Below are positions 8,080 through 17,553 of a DNA stretch of 64,000 nt, piece after piece (positions within the stretch are counted from its first letter, which is position 1; each line of letters starts with the position of its first letter). Below the pieces are notes generated by a model. It ran no database searches, had not been told where the DNA came from, and saw only the letters and a program-made list of their open reading frames with translations. Source of the stretch: Alphaproteobacteria bacterium (GTDB lineage Bacteria > Pseudomonadota > Alphaproteobacteria > Rhizobiales > Beijerinckiaceae); assembly GCA_021325385.1 (NCBI GenBank), contig JAJPHH010000122.1:1-64000 (forward strand), written 5' to 3'. Made by a program: the position numbers and the translations under genes.

Positions 8080-10010
8080 GCGACCTTTCCGGCCGGCGCG
8101 CTCGCCGGCGCTTCGCCTGCGACACGCCAAGCCTCGCATAGTCTAGCGAAACTCTCGGCCATGAGTCGCGTCGCTTCTTCGTCGCCGATCTCGCCGGCGA
8201 ACCACGCCTGGGCCGGCTCGGCGAAGATGGTCCGGCCGACGGCGAAGCCCTTCACTTTGGGGCAACGCCGCGCGATCCGGAACGCGCTCGCCAGGTCCTG
8301 CTCAGGCGCCTCCAGGCCGAGCAGCACGATCCCGCGGCAGAACGGATCATGCGCTTCGATGACCCGGGCGATATTCGCCCAGGCCGTATCGTTCGCCTGG
8401 CTTTCGAGCTTCCACCAGTCGGGCTTGATCCCGATCTGATAGAGCCGCTCCAGCACGCGCGAGACCGTCGCATCGGTGACGGCGCCGTGCTTGCCGGCGA
8501 TGATCTCGACCAGCAACTCGCGGCCGATCAGGCGCGCGGCGTCGTAGAGCCGCAACAATTCGCGCTCCTGGCGCGCCTTTATCTCGTCGGCGTCGTCGGG
8601 ATGATAGAAGCACAGGCATTTGATCGTATGGCCGACGGGCCACTCGATCAGCTTGGCGCCGAGCGAGCCGCCGAATTCGAATTCGAGCGGCCTCGAGCCC
8701 GGCTCTTCAACCGGGCGGCCGATCCAGAAAGGATGATCGGCGGCGCGGAACAAGGCGTCGCGCCCGTATCTGCCATCAAGCAGCATGCCGAAGCCCGCCC
8801 GTCCGGCCGCGACATTGGCCGCCGCATCGACGGCGAGGCGCTTGAACGCGCCGATCCGCGCCCGCGGCGCCTTGGCTTCGTCGGCGATTTTCTCGAGTTG
8901 GGCGCGGTGGTCGATCGCGAAGGCCATCAAGCTGTCCGGCTGCGGCCGGCGCGTCGTCGCCCAATGGATATGGGTCAAGGTCTCGTCATGGCGCAGCGCG
9001 CGGTGCGGCGAGCCATGCTTGAGGAAGTGCTGCATTTCCGGCCAGGTGAGGTACTCGGCCGAACAGAGGAGCCGCGACACCGCAAACGCGCCGCCCGCAT
9101 TGGCGTAGGCGCAACACGTCTCGATCGGTTCGTCGCGCAGCCAACCGCGCAAGAAGCCGGACATGAAGGCGTCGCCTGCGCCCAGCACGTTATAGACCTC
9201 GACCGGAAAGCCGGGGCCCTTCAGGCCTTGTTCGATCGTCGCAGGAATAGCTCCTGGAAAGACGACGCAGCCCATCGGGCCGCGCTTCATGACGATGGTC
9301 GCTGCGGTCAAGGCGCGCACGGCTTTCAGCGCGGCGTAAGGATCGTCGATTCCGCCGGCGATCATCAACTCCTCCTCGGTCCCGACGATGAGATCGCATC
9401 GAGGAAGAATCTTCTGCAGCCTTTCGCTGACCTCGCCCGATTTGATGTAGCGCTCTTCGCCCGCGCCGTGGCCGGCGAGGCCCCAGAGATTGGGCCGATA
9501 ATCGATGTCGAACACGACTTTGCGGCCGTGTTTCTTGGCGTAGCCGATGGCGAGATTTTGCGCGGCGGCCGTATTGGGCTTGGCGAAATGCGTGCCGGTT
9601 ACGACGATCGCCTTGGCGCTTGCGATATAGGCTTCGTCAATGTCGCTTTCGTCGAGCGCGCCGTCGGCGCAATTCTCGCGATAGAAGATGAGCGGGAACG
9701 TCTTGTCGTCGCGGATGCCGAGCAGGACGATCGAACTCAGGCGTTTGGGATCGGTATGGACGCCCGAGACGTCGACGCCTTCGCGCGCGCATTGTTCGCG
9801 GATGGCCCGCCCCATATGCTCGTCGCCCACGCGAGTGATGAGGCCGCTCTTCAGTCCCAGCCGAGCCACGCCAATGGCGATGTTGGTCGGGCAGCCGCCG
9901 ACCGCCTTGGAGAAACTCGCCATGTCTTCGAGACGGCCGCCGACCTGGGCGCCGTAAAGGTCGATCGACGACCGGCCGATACAGATGACGTCGAGGGTCG
10001 GGACGCTCAC
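8076..10010 (-). CDS. iolC: 5-dehydro-2-deoxygluconokinase fused to DUF2090 (putative aldolase) domain
   Basis: A 644-residue two-domain protein. Residues 1 to about 330 form a PfkB sugar kinase with the GGCPTN segment at 38-43 and the catalytic GAGD at 277-280. It phosphorylates 2-deoxy-5-keto-gluconate. Residues from about 340 to the end form DUF2090, a TIM-barrel aldolase-like domain (KLIEWPVGHTIKCLCFYHPDD; KPDWWKLE; VLLGLEAP). In many proteobacteria this fused form is annotated as bifunctional kinase plus 5-dehydro-2-deoxyphosphogluconate aldolase. No separate iolJ exists in the window, which fits. The gene follows the SDR gene by 50 bases and overlaps the membrane protein gene by four. 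Confidence 0.95.
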   Translation of the reverse strand: MSVPTLDVICIGRSSIDLYGAQVGGRLEDMASFSKAVGGCPTNIAIGVARLGLKSGLITRVGDEHMGRAIREQCAREGVDVSGVHTDPKRLSSIVLLGIRDDKTFPLIFYRENCADGALDESDIDEAYIASAKAIVVTGTHFAKPNTAAAQNLAIGYAKKHGRKVVFDIDYRPNLWGLAGHGAGEERYIKSGEVSERLQKILPRCDLIVGTEEELMIAGGIDDPYAALKAVRALTAATIVMKRGPMGCVVFPGAIPATIEQGLKGPGFPVEVYNVLGAGDAFMSGFLRGWLRDEPIETCCAYANAGGAFAVSRLLCSAEYLTWPEMQHFLKHGSPHRALRHDETLTHIHWATTRRPQPDSLMAFAIDHRAQLEKIADEAKAPRARIGAFKRLAVDAAANVAAGRAGFGMLLDGRYGRDALFRAADHPFWIGRPVEEPGSRPLEFEFGGSLGAKLIEWPVGHTIKCLCFYHPDDADEIKARQERELLRLYDAARLIGRELLVEIIAGKHGAVTDATVSRVLERLYQIGIKPDWWKLESQANDTAWANIARVIEAHDPFCRGIVLLGLEAPEQDLASAFRIARRCPKVKGFAVGRTIFAEPAQAWFAGEIGDEEATRLMAESFARLCEAWRVAGEAPASAPAGKVA

Positions 10011-10060
10011 GCTGGAATTACCTCCTGCCCTTCAAGCGAGGCGCGAAGGGCGCCGCCTCG

Positions 10061-10897
10061 TCACGGCTCGAGCGGCTCATCGCCGACGCCGACGATAGTC
10101 TGATCGAAATCGATATTCGAGCCGGTCATCAGGCCCGATTCCTCGGAGGCGAGATAGACGCAAGCGCGCGCCACTTCCCTCGGGTCGATCAGCCGGCCGA
10201 ACGGCCGGCTCCTGGCCGCCTCTTCCAGCCAGCCGTCCTTGCGGTCGTGGTACGTCTTCTGGATGCGGTCTTCGCCGGGCGTCGCCATCCAGCCGATATT
10301 GAGCCCGTTGACGCGGATGCGGAACTTGATCAGCGAATGGGCGACGTTGCGGGTCAGCGTCGCGAGCGCGCCTTTCGAGGCGCAATAGGCGGAAATGAAC
10401 GGCTGGCCGCCATGCGCGGACATCGATTGGATATTGATGATCGAGCCCGGAATTTTCTCGCGGCGCATGATTTTCGCCGCCTCCTGCATCAGGAAAAACG
10501 GGGCGCGGACATTGACGTTGAAAATGTCGTTGAAGCGCTCTTCGGTCGTGTCGAGAATCGTGCCTCGGTCGGTAACGGCGGCGGCGTTGACGAGGATATC
10601 GACGCGCTTGAACCGGCGATCGGCTTCGGCGATCACCTTGCGGCAATCGGCGACATGGCCAAGATCGGCGGTTACGAATGAGGTCGGGCAGCCGGTCGTT
10701 TCAAGCTCGTCGGCGACGCGCCGGCCGTTTTTTTCGTTGCGGCCGCAAATCACCAAACCTGCGGCGCCGCGTTCCGCAAAGAGCCGAGCGATCGCTTCGC
10801 CCAGGCCTTGCGAGCCGCCGGTGACGACCGCGACCTTGCCGGCAAGACTCGCAGTCCCGGAAAAGTGGGCCCCGTGCGGCTGAGAGGCGCTCGCCAT
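10061..10897 (-). CDS. Short-chain dehydrogenase/reductase of the inositol operon
   Basis: A 278-residue classical SDR. The cofactor motif TGGSQGLG lies at residues 26-33, NAAAV near 104-108, a catalytic serine within QSMS (about 157-160), Tyr171 and Lys175 in YCASK. It is the first gene of the minus-strand iol operon, immediately downstream of the shared promoter region with iolG. AGAGG precedes its ATG at 10897. Oxidation of an inositol isomer or an intermediate is likely from context, but the exact substrate is unknown. Confidence 0.92.
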   Translation of the reverse strand: MASASQPHGAHFSGTASLAGKVAVVTGGSQGLGEAIARLFAERGAAGLVICGRNEKNGRRVADELETTGCPTSFVTADLGHVADCRKVIAEADRRFKRVDILVNAAAVTDRGTILDTTEERFNDIFNVNVRAPFFLMQEAAKIMRREKIPGSIINIQSMSAHGGQPFISAYCASKGALATLTRNVAHSLIKFRIRVNGLNIGWMATPGEDRIQKTYHDRKDGWLEEAARSRPFGRLIDPREVARACVYLASEESGLMTGSNIDFDQTIVGVGDEPLEP

Positions 10898-11009
10898 GAC
10901 GTTTCCTCTTTAACTGGTTCAGATTAGTTGGCTCATACCGGGAGCGAAAGCGCTGGCGCGCGCCTCGCTCTTGAGAGATGAAACAAAAATTCTATTCACA
11001 AGTCAAGTT

Positions 11010-11023
11010 GGAACGGTTATTCT
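11010..11023. promoter_or_regulatory. Candidate IolR operator in the iolG/SDR divergent promoter
   Basis: GGAACGGTTATTCT is GGAA-N6-TTCT. Its reverse complement is AGAAT-N5-TTCC, the same form as the site at 1081-1094 next to the RpiR-type regulator. It lies 30 bases upstream of the iolG ATG, a good position for repression of both divergent transcripts. Confidence 0.45.
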
Positions 11024-11052
11024 TTTCTGGCGCACTATTCAGGGAGGATTCC

Positions 11053-12036
11053 ATGCGGTTTGGCGTTATCGGCGCGGGTCGGATCGGCAAAATCCATGCG
11101 GCCAATATCGCCGCGCTCGAGGGTTGCGAAGTGCGCGCCGTCGCCGATGTCGACGAGGCGGCGGCAAAAGCGCTGGCGGAGGCGACAGGCGCCAAAGTCG
11201 CGAGCATTGACGCGATCATGGCCGCCTCCGATATCGACGCCGTGGCGATCTGCGCGCCGACCGACATGCACGCCGATCTGATCGAGAAAGCGGCGCGCGC
11301 AAAAAAGGCGACGTTCTGCGAAAAGCCGGTCGATCTCAGCGCCGAGCGCATTCGCGAATGTTTGAAGGTCGTCCAAGCCGCCGGCGCGCCGCTGATGATC
11401 GGCTTCAATCGCCGCTTCGACCGCAATTTCGCCGCCGTCCAAGCGCGCATCGCCGACGGCGCGATCGGCCAGGTCGAAATTGTCCAGATCACCTCGCGCG
11501 ATCCCGGCCCGCCGCCGCTCTCCTACATCGCCCGCTCGGGCGGCCTTTATCGCGACATGATGATCCACGATTTCGACATGGCCCGATTCCTGCTCGGCGA
11601 GGAGCCAGTTGCGGTCAGCGCCTTCGGCGCGGCGCTCGTCGACAAGGCGATTGGCGAAGCGGGCGACATCGACACCGCGGTCGTCATCCTGCAGACCCAG
11701 TCCGGCAAGGTCGCCGAAATTTCCAATTCGCGCCGCGCTGCTTACGGCTATGACCAACGCATCGAGGCGCATGGCTCGAAGGGCATGCTGCGCGCCGAGA
11801 ACGTCCACGAAAGCACGGTTCAGTTCGCCGGCGCGCATGGCTTTACCGGCGACAAGGTCCTCAACTTCTTCCTCGAACGCTACGCCGGCGCGTATCGCGA
11901 CGAGATCGCCGCTTTCGTCGCCGCGGTCTCCTCCGGCAAGGCGCCTAGCCCGAGCGGCGAAGACGGGTTGCGCGCCCAACTGCTCGCCGACGCCGCCGAT
12001 CAGGCGCGGCGGACTGGCCAAGTCGTGAAACTGTAA
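11053..12036 (+). CDS. iolG: myo-inositol 2-dehydrogenase
   Basis: A 327-residue Gfo/Idh/MocA dehydrogenase oxidising myo-inositol to 2-keto-myo-inositol with NAD, the first pathway step. Rossmann motif GVIGAGRIG is at residues 4-12, FCEKPVDL near residue 90 supplies the EKP lysine, and RDMMIHDFDM provides the catalytic Asp/His pair. The ATG at 11053 has AGGGAGGA at 11041-11048. A longer frame from 10978 would run through the promoter and was rejected. It is divergent from the rest of the iol operon. Confidence 0.93.
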   Translation: MRFGVIGAGRIGKIHAANIAALEGCEVRAVADVDEAAAKALAEATGAKVASIDAIMAASDIDAVAICAPTDMHADLIEKAARAKKATFCEKPVDLSAERIRECLKVVQAAGAPLMIGFNRRFDRNFAAVQARIADGAIGQVEIVQITSRDPGPPPLSYIARSGGLYRDMMIHDFDMARFLLGEEPVAVSAFGAALVDKAIGEAGDIDTAVVILQTQSGKVAEISNSRRAAYGYDQRIEAHGSKGMLRAENVHESTVQFAGAHGFTGDKVLNFFLERYAGAYRDEIAAFVAAVSSGKAPSPSGEDGLRAQLLADAADQARRTGQVVKL

Positions 12037-12216
12037 TCGCTTCTAGGCCTTAGGCTTGGCTCCGCGCGCCCAGCGTCCGCTCTGATTTGCGGGGGCCCGA
12101 TCGCGGCGATTTGCCGAACAGGCGGCGAGCCCGACCAGCGAGCCGCCGCCTCGCGCTTGCTCCCCCTGCCCCGTCCCGCCATATAGCCGCCGGGCGGGGA
12201 TGCGATTTCAGGGCGC

Positions 12217-13266
12217 ATGACGAAAACGCTAGAAAAACGCCCGCCCGCCGCGGCGGACAAGATTGCGGCCAGACGCATCGAGAGGCTGGTCCAAGCGCTG
12301 GAGGGGCGGCGCGCGCTGCTGCATCGGCTCGGCGTCGCCGCCAGCCTCCTCATTGTCGCAGTCTCGCTGTTTTTCTTTGTCCGGGTGCTGGTCGCGATCG
12401 ATTTGCGGCAATTCAAGGCGGCGATCGCCGGCACGGGCGGCGATCAAATCGCGACCGCTTTTTTCCTTTCGGCTTTGAGCTATCTGGCGCTGACCGGTTA
12501 TGACGCGATTGCGCTGCGTCATTTACGAGCCAAGACGCCCTATCGGCTGACTGCGCTCGCCTCGTTCGCCAGCTACGCCATCTCGTTCACCCTCGGATTT
12601 CCGCTGATCACGGCCGGCGCGGTGCGCTATTGGATTTACGGCCCAGCCGGTCTGTCGGCCGGCAAGGTCGCAAGCCTCACGCTCATCGCCGGCGTGACCT
12701 TCTGGCTCGGCATGGGCCTGGTGGTCGGCGTCGGCCTCGTCAGCCAAGCGCCGGCGATCAGCGAGATCAATCATTTCCACTCGGCGGTCAATCAGGTCTT
12801 CGGCCTAGGCGTCCTGGCGCTGCTCGCCGCCTATCTCGCTTTCGTCAGTCAGCGCGGCGTCAAGCCGATCCTGTTTCACGTCAGGTTGCCCGGACCGTTC
12901 GTGACGCTCGGCCAGATGGCGCTGGGCGTCATTGACGTCTGCTCGGCGGCGGGCGCCCTCTATGTCCTTTTGCCGAAAGGGCATGGTCTAGCCTTCATGA
13001 CCTTCGGCGCGCTCTATTCCTTCGCCTGCATGTTGGGAATCGCCAGCCATGCGCCGGGCGGGCTCGGCGTCTTCGAAGCGACGATGTTGAAGACCGTCCC
13101 CGCCGAAAGCGGCTCGGTTCTCGCTTCGCTGTTGCTGTTTCGCGCCATTTATTACTTGACGCCTTTCGTCTTCGCGATGGCGCTGCTCGGCGCGCATGAG
13201 GCGGTCCGGCGGTGGCGCTCGTTGCGCGAAGCGATCGAGGCCTCGAGCGACTTGGGCGAAGAGTGA
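12217..13266 (+). CDS. Lysylphosphatidylglycerol synthase TM region / UPF0104 family membrane protein
   Basis: A 349-residue inner-membrane protein with about eight hydrophobic helices after a basic N-terminus. It has the segments YDAIALRHL, PLITAGAVRYWIY and SHAPGGLGVFEATML, which are typical of the MprF flippase-like (UPF0104/YbhN) family. It lacks the C-terminal lysyltransferase domain of full MprF. Its role may be lipid flipping or export; substrate unknown. The gene stands alone between iolG and phoR. The preceding 180 bases (12037-12216) show nothing distinctive. Confidence 0.85.
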   Translation: MTKTLEKRPPAAADKIAARRIERLVQALEGRRALLHRLGVAASLLIVAVSLFFFVRVLVAIDLRQFKAAIAGTGGDQIATAFFLSALSYLALTGYDAIALRHLRAKTPYRLTALASFASYAISFTLGFPLITAGAVRYWIYGPAGLSAGKVASLTLIAGVTFWLGMGLVVGVGLVSQAPAISEINHFHSAVNQVFGLGVLALLAAYLAFVSQRGVKPILFHVRLPGPFVTLGQMALGVIDVCSAAGALYVLLPKGHGLAFMTFGALYSFACMLGIASHAPGGLGVFEATMLKTVPAESGSVLASLLLFRAIYYLTPFVFAMALLGAHEAVRRWRSLREAIEASSDLGEE

Positions 13267-13270
13267 AGAT

Positions 13271-13290
13271 GCGCGGCCGCCCGGCCGCGC
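13271..13290 (+). terminator. GC-rich hairpin after the UPF0104 gene
   Basis: GCGCGGCC (13271-13278) pairs perfectly with GGCCGCGC (13283-13290) over a four-base loop, five bases past the stop. No U-tract follows, so it may be a weak or Rho-assisted terminator or an RNA-stabilising hairpin. A second inverted repeat, CTTGACTT (13293-13300) with AAGTCAAG (13323-13330), precedes phoR. Confidence 0.4.
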
Positions 13291-13351
13291 CACTTGACTT
13301 CGCTGCGCTCTCGCCTCTTTCAAAGTCAAGGCGCGACGAGGCGCGCCGGCC

Positions 13352-14449
13352 ATGAGCGACATCACCCTCTCCGATCTCGAGGCCGACGTAAGGTCGCAAT
13401 TCTGCGCCGACCTTATCGGCGCCATGCCGGAGCCGGCGGTCGTCGTCGGCGCCGACATGAGGCTCATCGCGGCCAACGCGCCGGCTCAGGCGGTGCTCAC
13501 CGCGGCGAAAGTCGGCGAACCGCTTGTCCTCGCTTTGCGTGCGCCTGACGTGCTCGACGGGCTTCGCCGCGTCCTCGCCCAGGGCGTAATCGAGACCGTC
13601 TCGTGGAGCGAGCGAGTGCCTGTCGAGCGCGTCTTCGACGTCCATATCGCGCCGTTGACGGCGCGGAATGGCGAGATCGGCGCCGCTTTGCTTACGCTGC
13701 GCGACCTGACCGAAGCGCGCAAGGTCGAGCGCATGCGCGTCGATTTCATCGCCAACGCCAGCCACGAGTTGCGCACGCCGCTCGCCTCGCTGCTCGGCTT
13801 CATCGAGACTCTGCAAGGCCCGGCCCGCGACGACGCAAAGGCGCGGCAGAAATTCCTCGGCATCATGCGCGAGCAAGGCCGCCGGATGGCGCGCCTTGTC
13901 GACGATCTGCTGTCGCTCTCGCGCATCGAGCAGAATCAGCACGTCCGGCCGGAGACGCCCGTCGATCTATCGTTGATCGCTCGCCATGTCGCCGACACCT
14001 TGGCGCCGCTCGCGCAAGAAATGTCGGTCGATCTCGACGTACAGGCGACCCGTTCGGTGATCGTCATGGGCGACCGCGACGAGCTTGTCCGAGTCGCGGA
14101 GAACCTGGTCGAAAACGCGATTAAATACGGCTCGCCCGCGCCCGAGGAGAAGCGTCGCGGCAATGTCGAAATCCGCGTCGCGCGCGTAAAGCGCGAAGGC
14201 GCGCTCAGCGTGAAGGATGATGGGCCGGGCATCGCGCCGGAGCATCTGCCGCGGCTGACCGAACGCTTCTATCGCATCGACGCCGGCCAGAGCCGGTCGC
14301 GCGGCGGCACCGGCTTGGGCCTCGCGATCGTCAAGCACATTATCGCCCGTCACCGCGGCCGGTTAACCATCGCCAGCGATATCGGCCGCGGCTCGACCTT
14401 CGCCGCCAACATTCCTCTGCACCCCGATGATTCGGGGTTTAAAGACTAG
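13352..14449 (+). CDS. phoR: Phosphate-regulon sensor histidine kinase PhoR-like, without membrane segments
   Basis: A 365-residue sensor kinase: PAS-like region (about 20-120), dimerisation/phosphoacceptor domain with NASHELRTP (His138), and a C-terminal ATPase domain with [19 protein letters not shown] and [13 protein letters not shown]. It is placed just upstream of pstSCAB-phoU-phoB, so it is almost certainly PhoR, phosphorylating PhoB at low phosphate. Unusually no transmembrane helix is visible; an in-frame stop at 13295-13297 rules out a longer N-terminus. It may be tethered through PstSCAB/PhoU rather than the membrane. Confidence 0.9.
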   Translation: MSDITLSDLEADVRSQFCADLIGAMPEPAVVVGADMRLIAANAPAQAVLTAAKVGEPLVLALRAPDVLDGLRRVLAQGVIETVSWSERVPVERVFDVHIAPLTARNGEIGAALLTLRDLTEARKVERMRVDFIANASHELRTPLASLLGFIETLQGPARDDAKARQKFLGIMREQGRRMARLVDDLLSLSRIEQNQHVRPETPVDLSLIARHVADTLAPLAQEMSVDLDVQATRSVIVMGDRDELVRVAENLVENAIKYGSPAPEEKRRGNVEIRVARVKREGALSVKDDGPGIAPEHLPRLTERFYRIDAGQSRSRGGTGLGLAIVKHIIARHRGRLTIASDIGRGSTFAANIPLHPDDSGFKD

Positions 14450-14469
14450 AAACATTTCAACGGTTTATA

Positions 14470-14502
14470 CTGTCATCAAACCGTTTCCTATCTGTCATAG
14501 AT
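14470..14502 (+). promoter_or_regulatory. Pho box upstream of pstS (three 11-bp units)
   Basis: Three consecutive 11-bp units: CTGTCATCAAA (14470-14480), CCGTTTCCTAT (14481-14491) and CTGTCATAGAT (14492-14502). The outer two match the PhoB consensus CTGTCATAAAT-type unit well; the middle is degenerate. The box lies 97 bases before the pstS ATG. It implies PhoB activation of the pst operon at low phosphate. Confidence 0.85.
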
Positions 14503-14598
14503 AAAGGGCGTTGGCTCCGTAGAAAGCGGGCCCGACGGCCGGTCAGCCCCTCAAGGGCGCCGGTCCGCGCATTCCGCAACCGAGCCAGAGAGGCAATC

Positions 14599-15627
14599 AT
14601 GTACCTTCGATCCTTGACCAGCGCGGCGATCCTCGTCGCCGGTCTCGCCAGCGCGAGCGCCGCCGATATTTCCGGCGCGGGCGCAACCTTCCCGTATCCC
14701 ATCTACGCCAAATGGGCCGACGCCTACAAAAAAGAGACCGGCAACGGGTTGAATTACCAGTCGATCGGGTCCGGCGGCGGCATCAAGCAGATCGAAGCCA
14801 AGACGGTTACTTTCGGAGCCTCCGACATGCCGCTGAAGCCGGCCGCTCTAGATAAGGCCGGCCTCGTCCAATGGCCAATGGTGATGGGCGGCATCGTGCC
14901 GGTGGTCAATGTCGCCGGGATCAAGCCGAACGAGTTGACGCTTGACGGCGACACTCTGGCCAAGATCTTCCTCGGCGAGATTAAGACGTGGGACGATCCG
15001 TCGATCAAGAAGCTCAATCCGGACGTCAAGTTGCCGTCCGCGGCGATCGCGGTGGTTCACCGCTCCGACGGTTCCGGAACCACCTTCAATTTCACCGACT
15101 ATTTGTCCAAAGTCTCGGACGAATGGAAATCGAAGGTCGGCGAGAGCACGTCGGTCGAATGGCCGGTCGGAATCGGCGCCAAGGGCAACGAGGGCGTCTC
15201 CAATAACGTGATGCAGACGCAGAACGCGATCGGCTACGTCGAATCGGCCTACGCCAAGCAAAATCATCTGACCGTCACCGACATGATCAACCATGACGGC
15301 AAGAAGGTCGAGCCGCTTCCAGCGAGCTTCCAGGCTGCAGCGGCGAACGCGGATTGGAAGAACGCTGCGGGCTTCTATCTCCTGCTGACCGACCAGCCTG
15401 GCGCGCAATCCTGGCCGATCACCGCCTCGACTTTCATTCTGATGCCCAAGCAGGCGCCGGATGCGGCGGCCGCGAAAGAGGCTTTGCAGTTCTTCTCATG
15501 GGCCTTCGCCAATGGGACGAAGATGGCCGAAGACCTCGACTATATTCCGATGCCGGCCTCGGTCGTCGCGCTGATCAAGGACGAATGGAAAGAGATCAAA
15601 GGGCCCGACGGCAAGCCGTTGATGTAA
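14599..15627 (+). CDS. pstS: Phosphate ABC transporter periplasmic binding protein
   Basis: A 342-residue secreted protein. The signal peptide is about residues 1-22 (cleavage after ASA or ASAA). The mature protein starts [18 protein letters not shown] and carries the phosphate-contacting motifs GSGGG and [15 protein letters not shown]. It delivers phosphate to PstCA in the inner membrane. AGAGAGGCA precedes the ATG, and the Pho box lies upstream. It is the first gene of pstSCAB-phoU-phoB. Confidence 0.97.
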   Translation: MYLRSLTSAAILVAGLASASAADISGAGATFPYPIYAKWADAYKKETGNGLNYQSIGSGGGIKQIEAKTVTFGASDMPLKPAALDKAGLVQWPMVMGGIVPVVNVAGIKPNELTLDGDTLAKIFLGEIKTWDDPSIKKLNPDVKLPSAAIAVVHRSDGSGTTFNFTDYLSKVSDEWKSKVGESTSVEWPVGIGAKGNEGVSNNVMQTQNAIGYVESAYAKQNHLTVTDMINHDGKKVEPLPASFQAAAANADWKNAAGFYLLLTDQPGAQSWPITASTFILMPKQAPDAAAAKEALQFFSWAFANGTKMAEDLDYIPMPASVVALIKDEWKEIKGPDGKPLM

Positions 15628-15636
15628 GAGGATCGA

Positions 15637-15677
15637 GAGGGCGTGCGCGGGCGGCTCGCGCCGCGCGCGCTCCCTTC
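15637..15677 (+). other. Intercistronic stem-loop between pstS and pstC
   Basis: A long imperfect GC-rich inverted repeat begins ten bases after the pstS stop (GAGGG at 15637-15641 against CCCTTC at 15672-15677, with GCGCG-rich inner arms). Such structures after pstS often protect the pstS segment or reduce read-through, giving more PstS than membrane components. That function is inferred. Confidence 0.45.
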
Positions 15678-15708
15678 TAGCCGATTGATGCGAGTTCGAG
15701 AGAGTTCG

Positions 15709-16704
15709 GTGGCCGACATTTCAATCCCCATCGCGCAAGCGCGACTGTCGAACGAGGTCGTATCGCGAGCGCGCGCTCTGCGTGGGCTGATCTTTCGCGA
15801 TCGGATATTTCGAATCGTCACCCGCGCCGCCGCGGCGCTGGTGCTCGCGCTGCTCGGCGGCGTGATCCTGTCGCTGGCTTGGGGCTCGGCGCCGACGATC
15901 CGGACCTTCGGCCTTAGCTTCCTGATCACCGAAGTCTGGAACCCGGTCACCGACGAATACGGCGCCTTCGCGCCGATCTGCGGCACGTTGATCACGGCTT
16001 TTTTGGCGATGATCATCGCCGTTCCGATCGGAATCGGAATCGCGATCTTTCTGACGGAGCTTTGTCCCCAGCCATTGCGCCGGCCGATCGGCATCGCCAT
16101 CGAATTGCTCGCCGGCATTCCGTCGATCATTTACGGCATTTGGGGATTGTTCGTCTTTGCGCCCTTTCTGCAGGCCTATGTGCAGCCCGCGCTGATCAAC
16201 GCCTCGCAGCCCATTCCCATTCTCTCGACGCTGTTCGCAGGGCCGCCTTACGGCATCGGCATGCTGACGGCGGGAATCATCCTGGCGATTATGGTTCTAC
16301 CCTTCATCACGTCGATCTCGCGCGACGTGTTCGAGACCGTGCCCTCGGTTCTCAAAGAATCGGCTTACGGCATTGGCTGCACGACCTGGGAAGTGGTCCG
16401 CAGCGTCGTCCTGCCCTATACGCGCGTCGGCGTGATCGGCGGGGGCATGCTCGGGCTCGGCCGCGCGCTTGGGGAAACCATGGCGACGACCTTCGTCATC
16501 GGCAACGCTCACAAGATTTCCGCTTCGATCCTGGCGCCGGGCACGACGATTTCGGCGACGATCGCCAATGAATTTACCGAAGCGGTCGGCGACCTTTACA
16601 CGTCCGCGCTGATCACGCTCGGCCTCATTCTTTTCGTCATTACCTTCTTCGTCCTAGTCGCTGCGCGGCTGTTGCTGATGCGCCTCGACAGAAAGGCGGG
16701 TTGA
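15709..16704 (+). CDS. pstC: Phosphate ABC transporter permease PstC
   Basis: Inner-membrane subunit of the Pst phosphate importer, about 331 residues with six predicted helices. The permease EAA-type loop appears around [27 protein letters not shown], where it would contact PstB. The GTG at 15709 was chosen because GAGAGA lies seven bases upstream; an ATG at 15688 in the same frame has no ribosome site. It is followed one base later by pstA. Confidence 0.93.
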   Translation: MADISIPIAQARLSNEVVSRARALRGLIFRDRIFRIVTRAAAALVLALLGGVILSLAWGSAPTIRTFGLSFLITEVWNPVTDEYGAFAPICGTLITAFLAMIIAVPIGIGIAIFLTELCPQPLRRPIGIAIELLAGIPSIIYGIWGLFVFAPFLQAYVQPALINASQPIPILSTLFAGPPYGIGMLTAGIILAIMVLPFITSISRDVFETVPSVLKESAYGIGCTTWEVVRSVVLPYTRVGVIGGGMLGLGRALGETMATTFVIGNAHKISASILAPGTTISATIANEFTEAVGDLYTSALITLGLILFVITFFVLVAARLLLMRLDRKAG

Positions 16705-16705
16705 T

Positions 16706-17545
16706 ATGGCAAAGTACCGAGCTCGCCGACGGGTCGACGCCGCGGCGAAGATCCTGTGTGTCGCCGCCACGATTTTCGGCCTCGGCTGGCTGACTTTGAT
16801 TCTCGCCGCCTTGGTGTGGAACGGATTTGGCGGCCTGTCGCTTGCGGTCTTCACCCAGATGACGCCGCCGCCTGGCTCGAACGGCGGCTTGCTCAACGCC
16901 ATCGTCGGAAGCCTGATCATAACCGCGCTCGGCCTCGCCATCGGCGCGCCGATCGGCATTCTGGCCGGCACTTACATGGCCGAATACGGCCGCTATTCGC
17001 GGCTCACTTTCTTCGTGCGCTTCATCAACGACATTCTGCTCAGCGCGCCGTCGGTCGTCGTCGGTCTGTTCGTTTACCAGATCATGGTGACGCGAATGGG
17101 CCATTTCTCCGCCGTCGCCGGCGGCGTCGCGCTCGCCATTATCGTCATTCCAGTCGTCGTGCGCACCACCGAGGACATGCTGCTTCTGGTGCCTGGCTCG
17201 CTGCGCGAGGCCGCCGCGGCTCTCGGCATGCCGCGCGCCGCTGTGATCCGCCACGTCGCCTATCGCGCGGCGCGCGCCGGCCTGCTCACCGGCATTCTCT
17301 TGGCGATCGCCCGGATCAGCGGCGAGACCGCGCCGTTGCTCTTCACCGCGTTGAACAATCAGTTTTTCAGCGCCAATCTCGACGCGCCGATGTCGAGCCT
17401 GCCCGCGGTGATCTTCCAGTTCGCATTGAGCCCCTACAAGGATTGGCAGCATCTCGCGTGGACCGGCGCGCTGCTCATCACCTTTGCGGTCCTGGCCATG
17501 AGCATCGCCGCGCGCGTGCTCGCTGCGCGAGCGGTCAACAAGTGA
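16706..17545 (+). CDS. pstA: Phosphate ABC transporter permease PstA
   Basis: A 279-residue inner-membrane partner of PstC. Six predicted helices, with the coupling-loop segment [23 protein letters not shown]. The ATG lies two bases past the pstC stop with AGAAAGGCGGG upstream. Together with PstC it forms the phosphate channel energised by PstB. Confidence 0.96.
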   Translation: MAKYRARRRVDAAAKILCVAATIFGLGWLTLILAALVWNGFGGLSLAVFTQMTPPPGSNGGLLNAIVGSLIITALGLAIGAPIGILAGTYMAEYGRYSRLTFFVRFINDILLSAPSVVVGLFVYQIMVTRMGHFSAVAGGVALAIIVIPVVVRTTEDMLLLVPGSLREAAAALGMPRAAVIRHVAYRAARAGLLTGILLAIARISGETAPLLFTALNNQFFSANLDAPMSSLPAVIFQFALSPYKDWQHLAWTGALLITFAVLAMSIAARVLAARAVNK

Positions 17546-17553
17546 GCGCGTCA

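Noticed and set aside
16756-17553. Extended N-terminus for PstB running through pstA
   Set aside because: It reads pstA in another frame; PstB homology starts near 17600.
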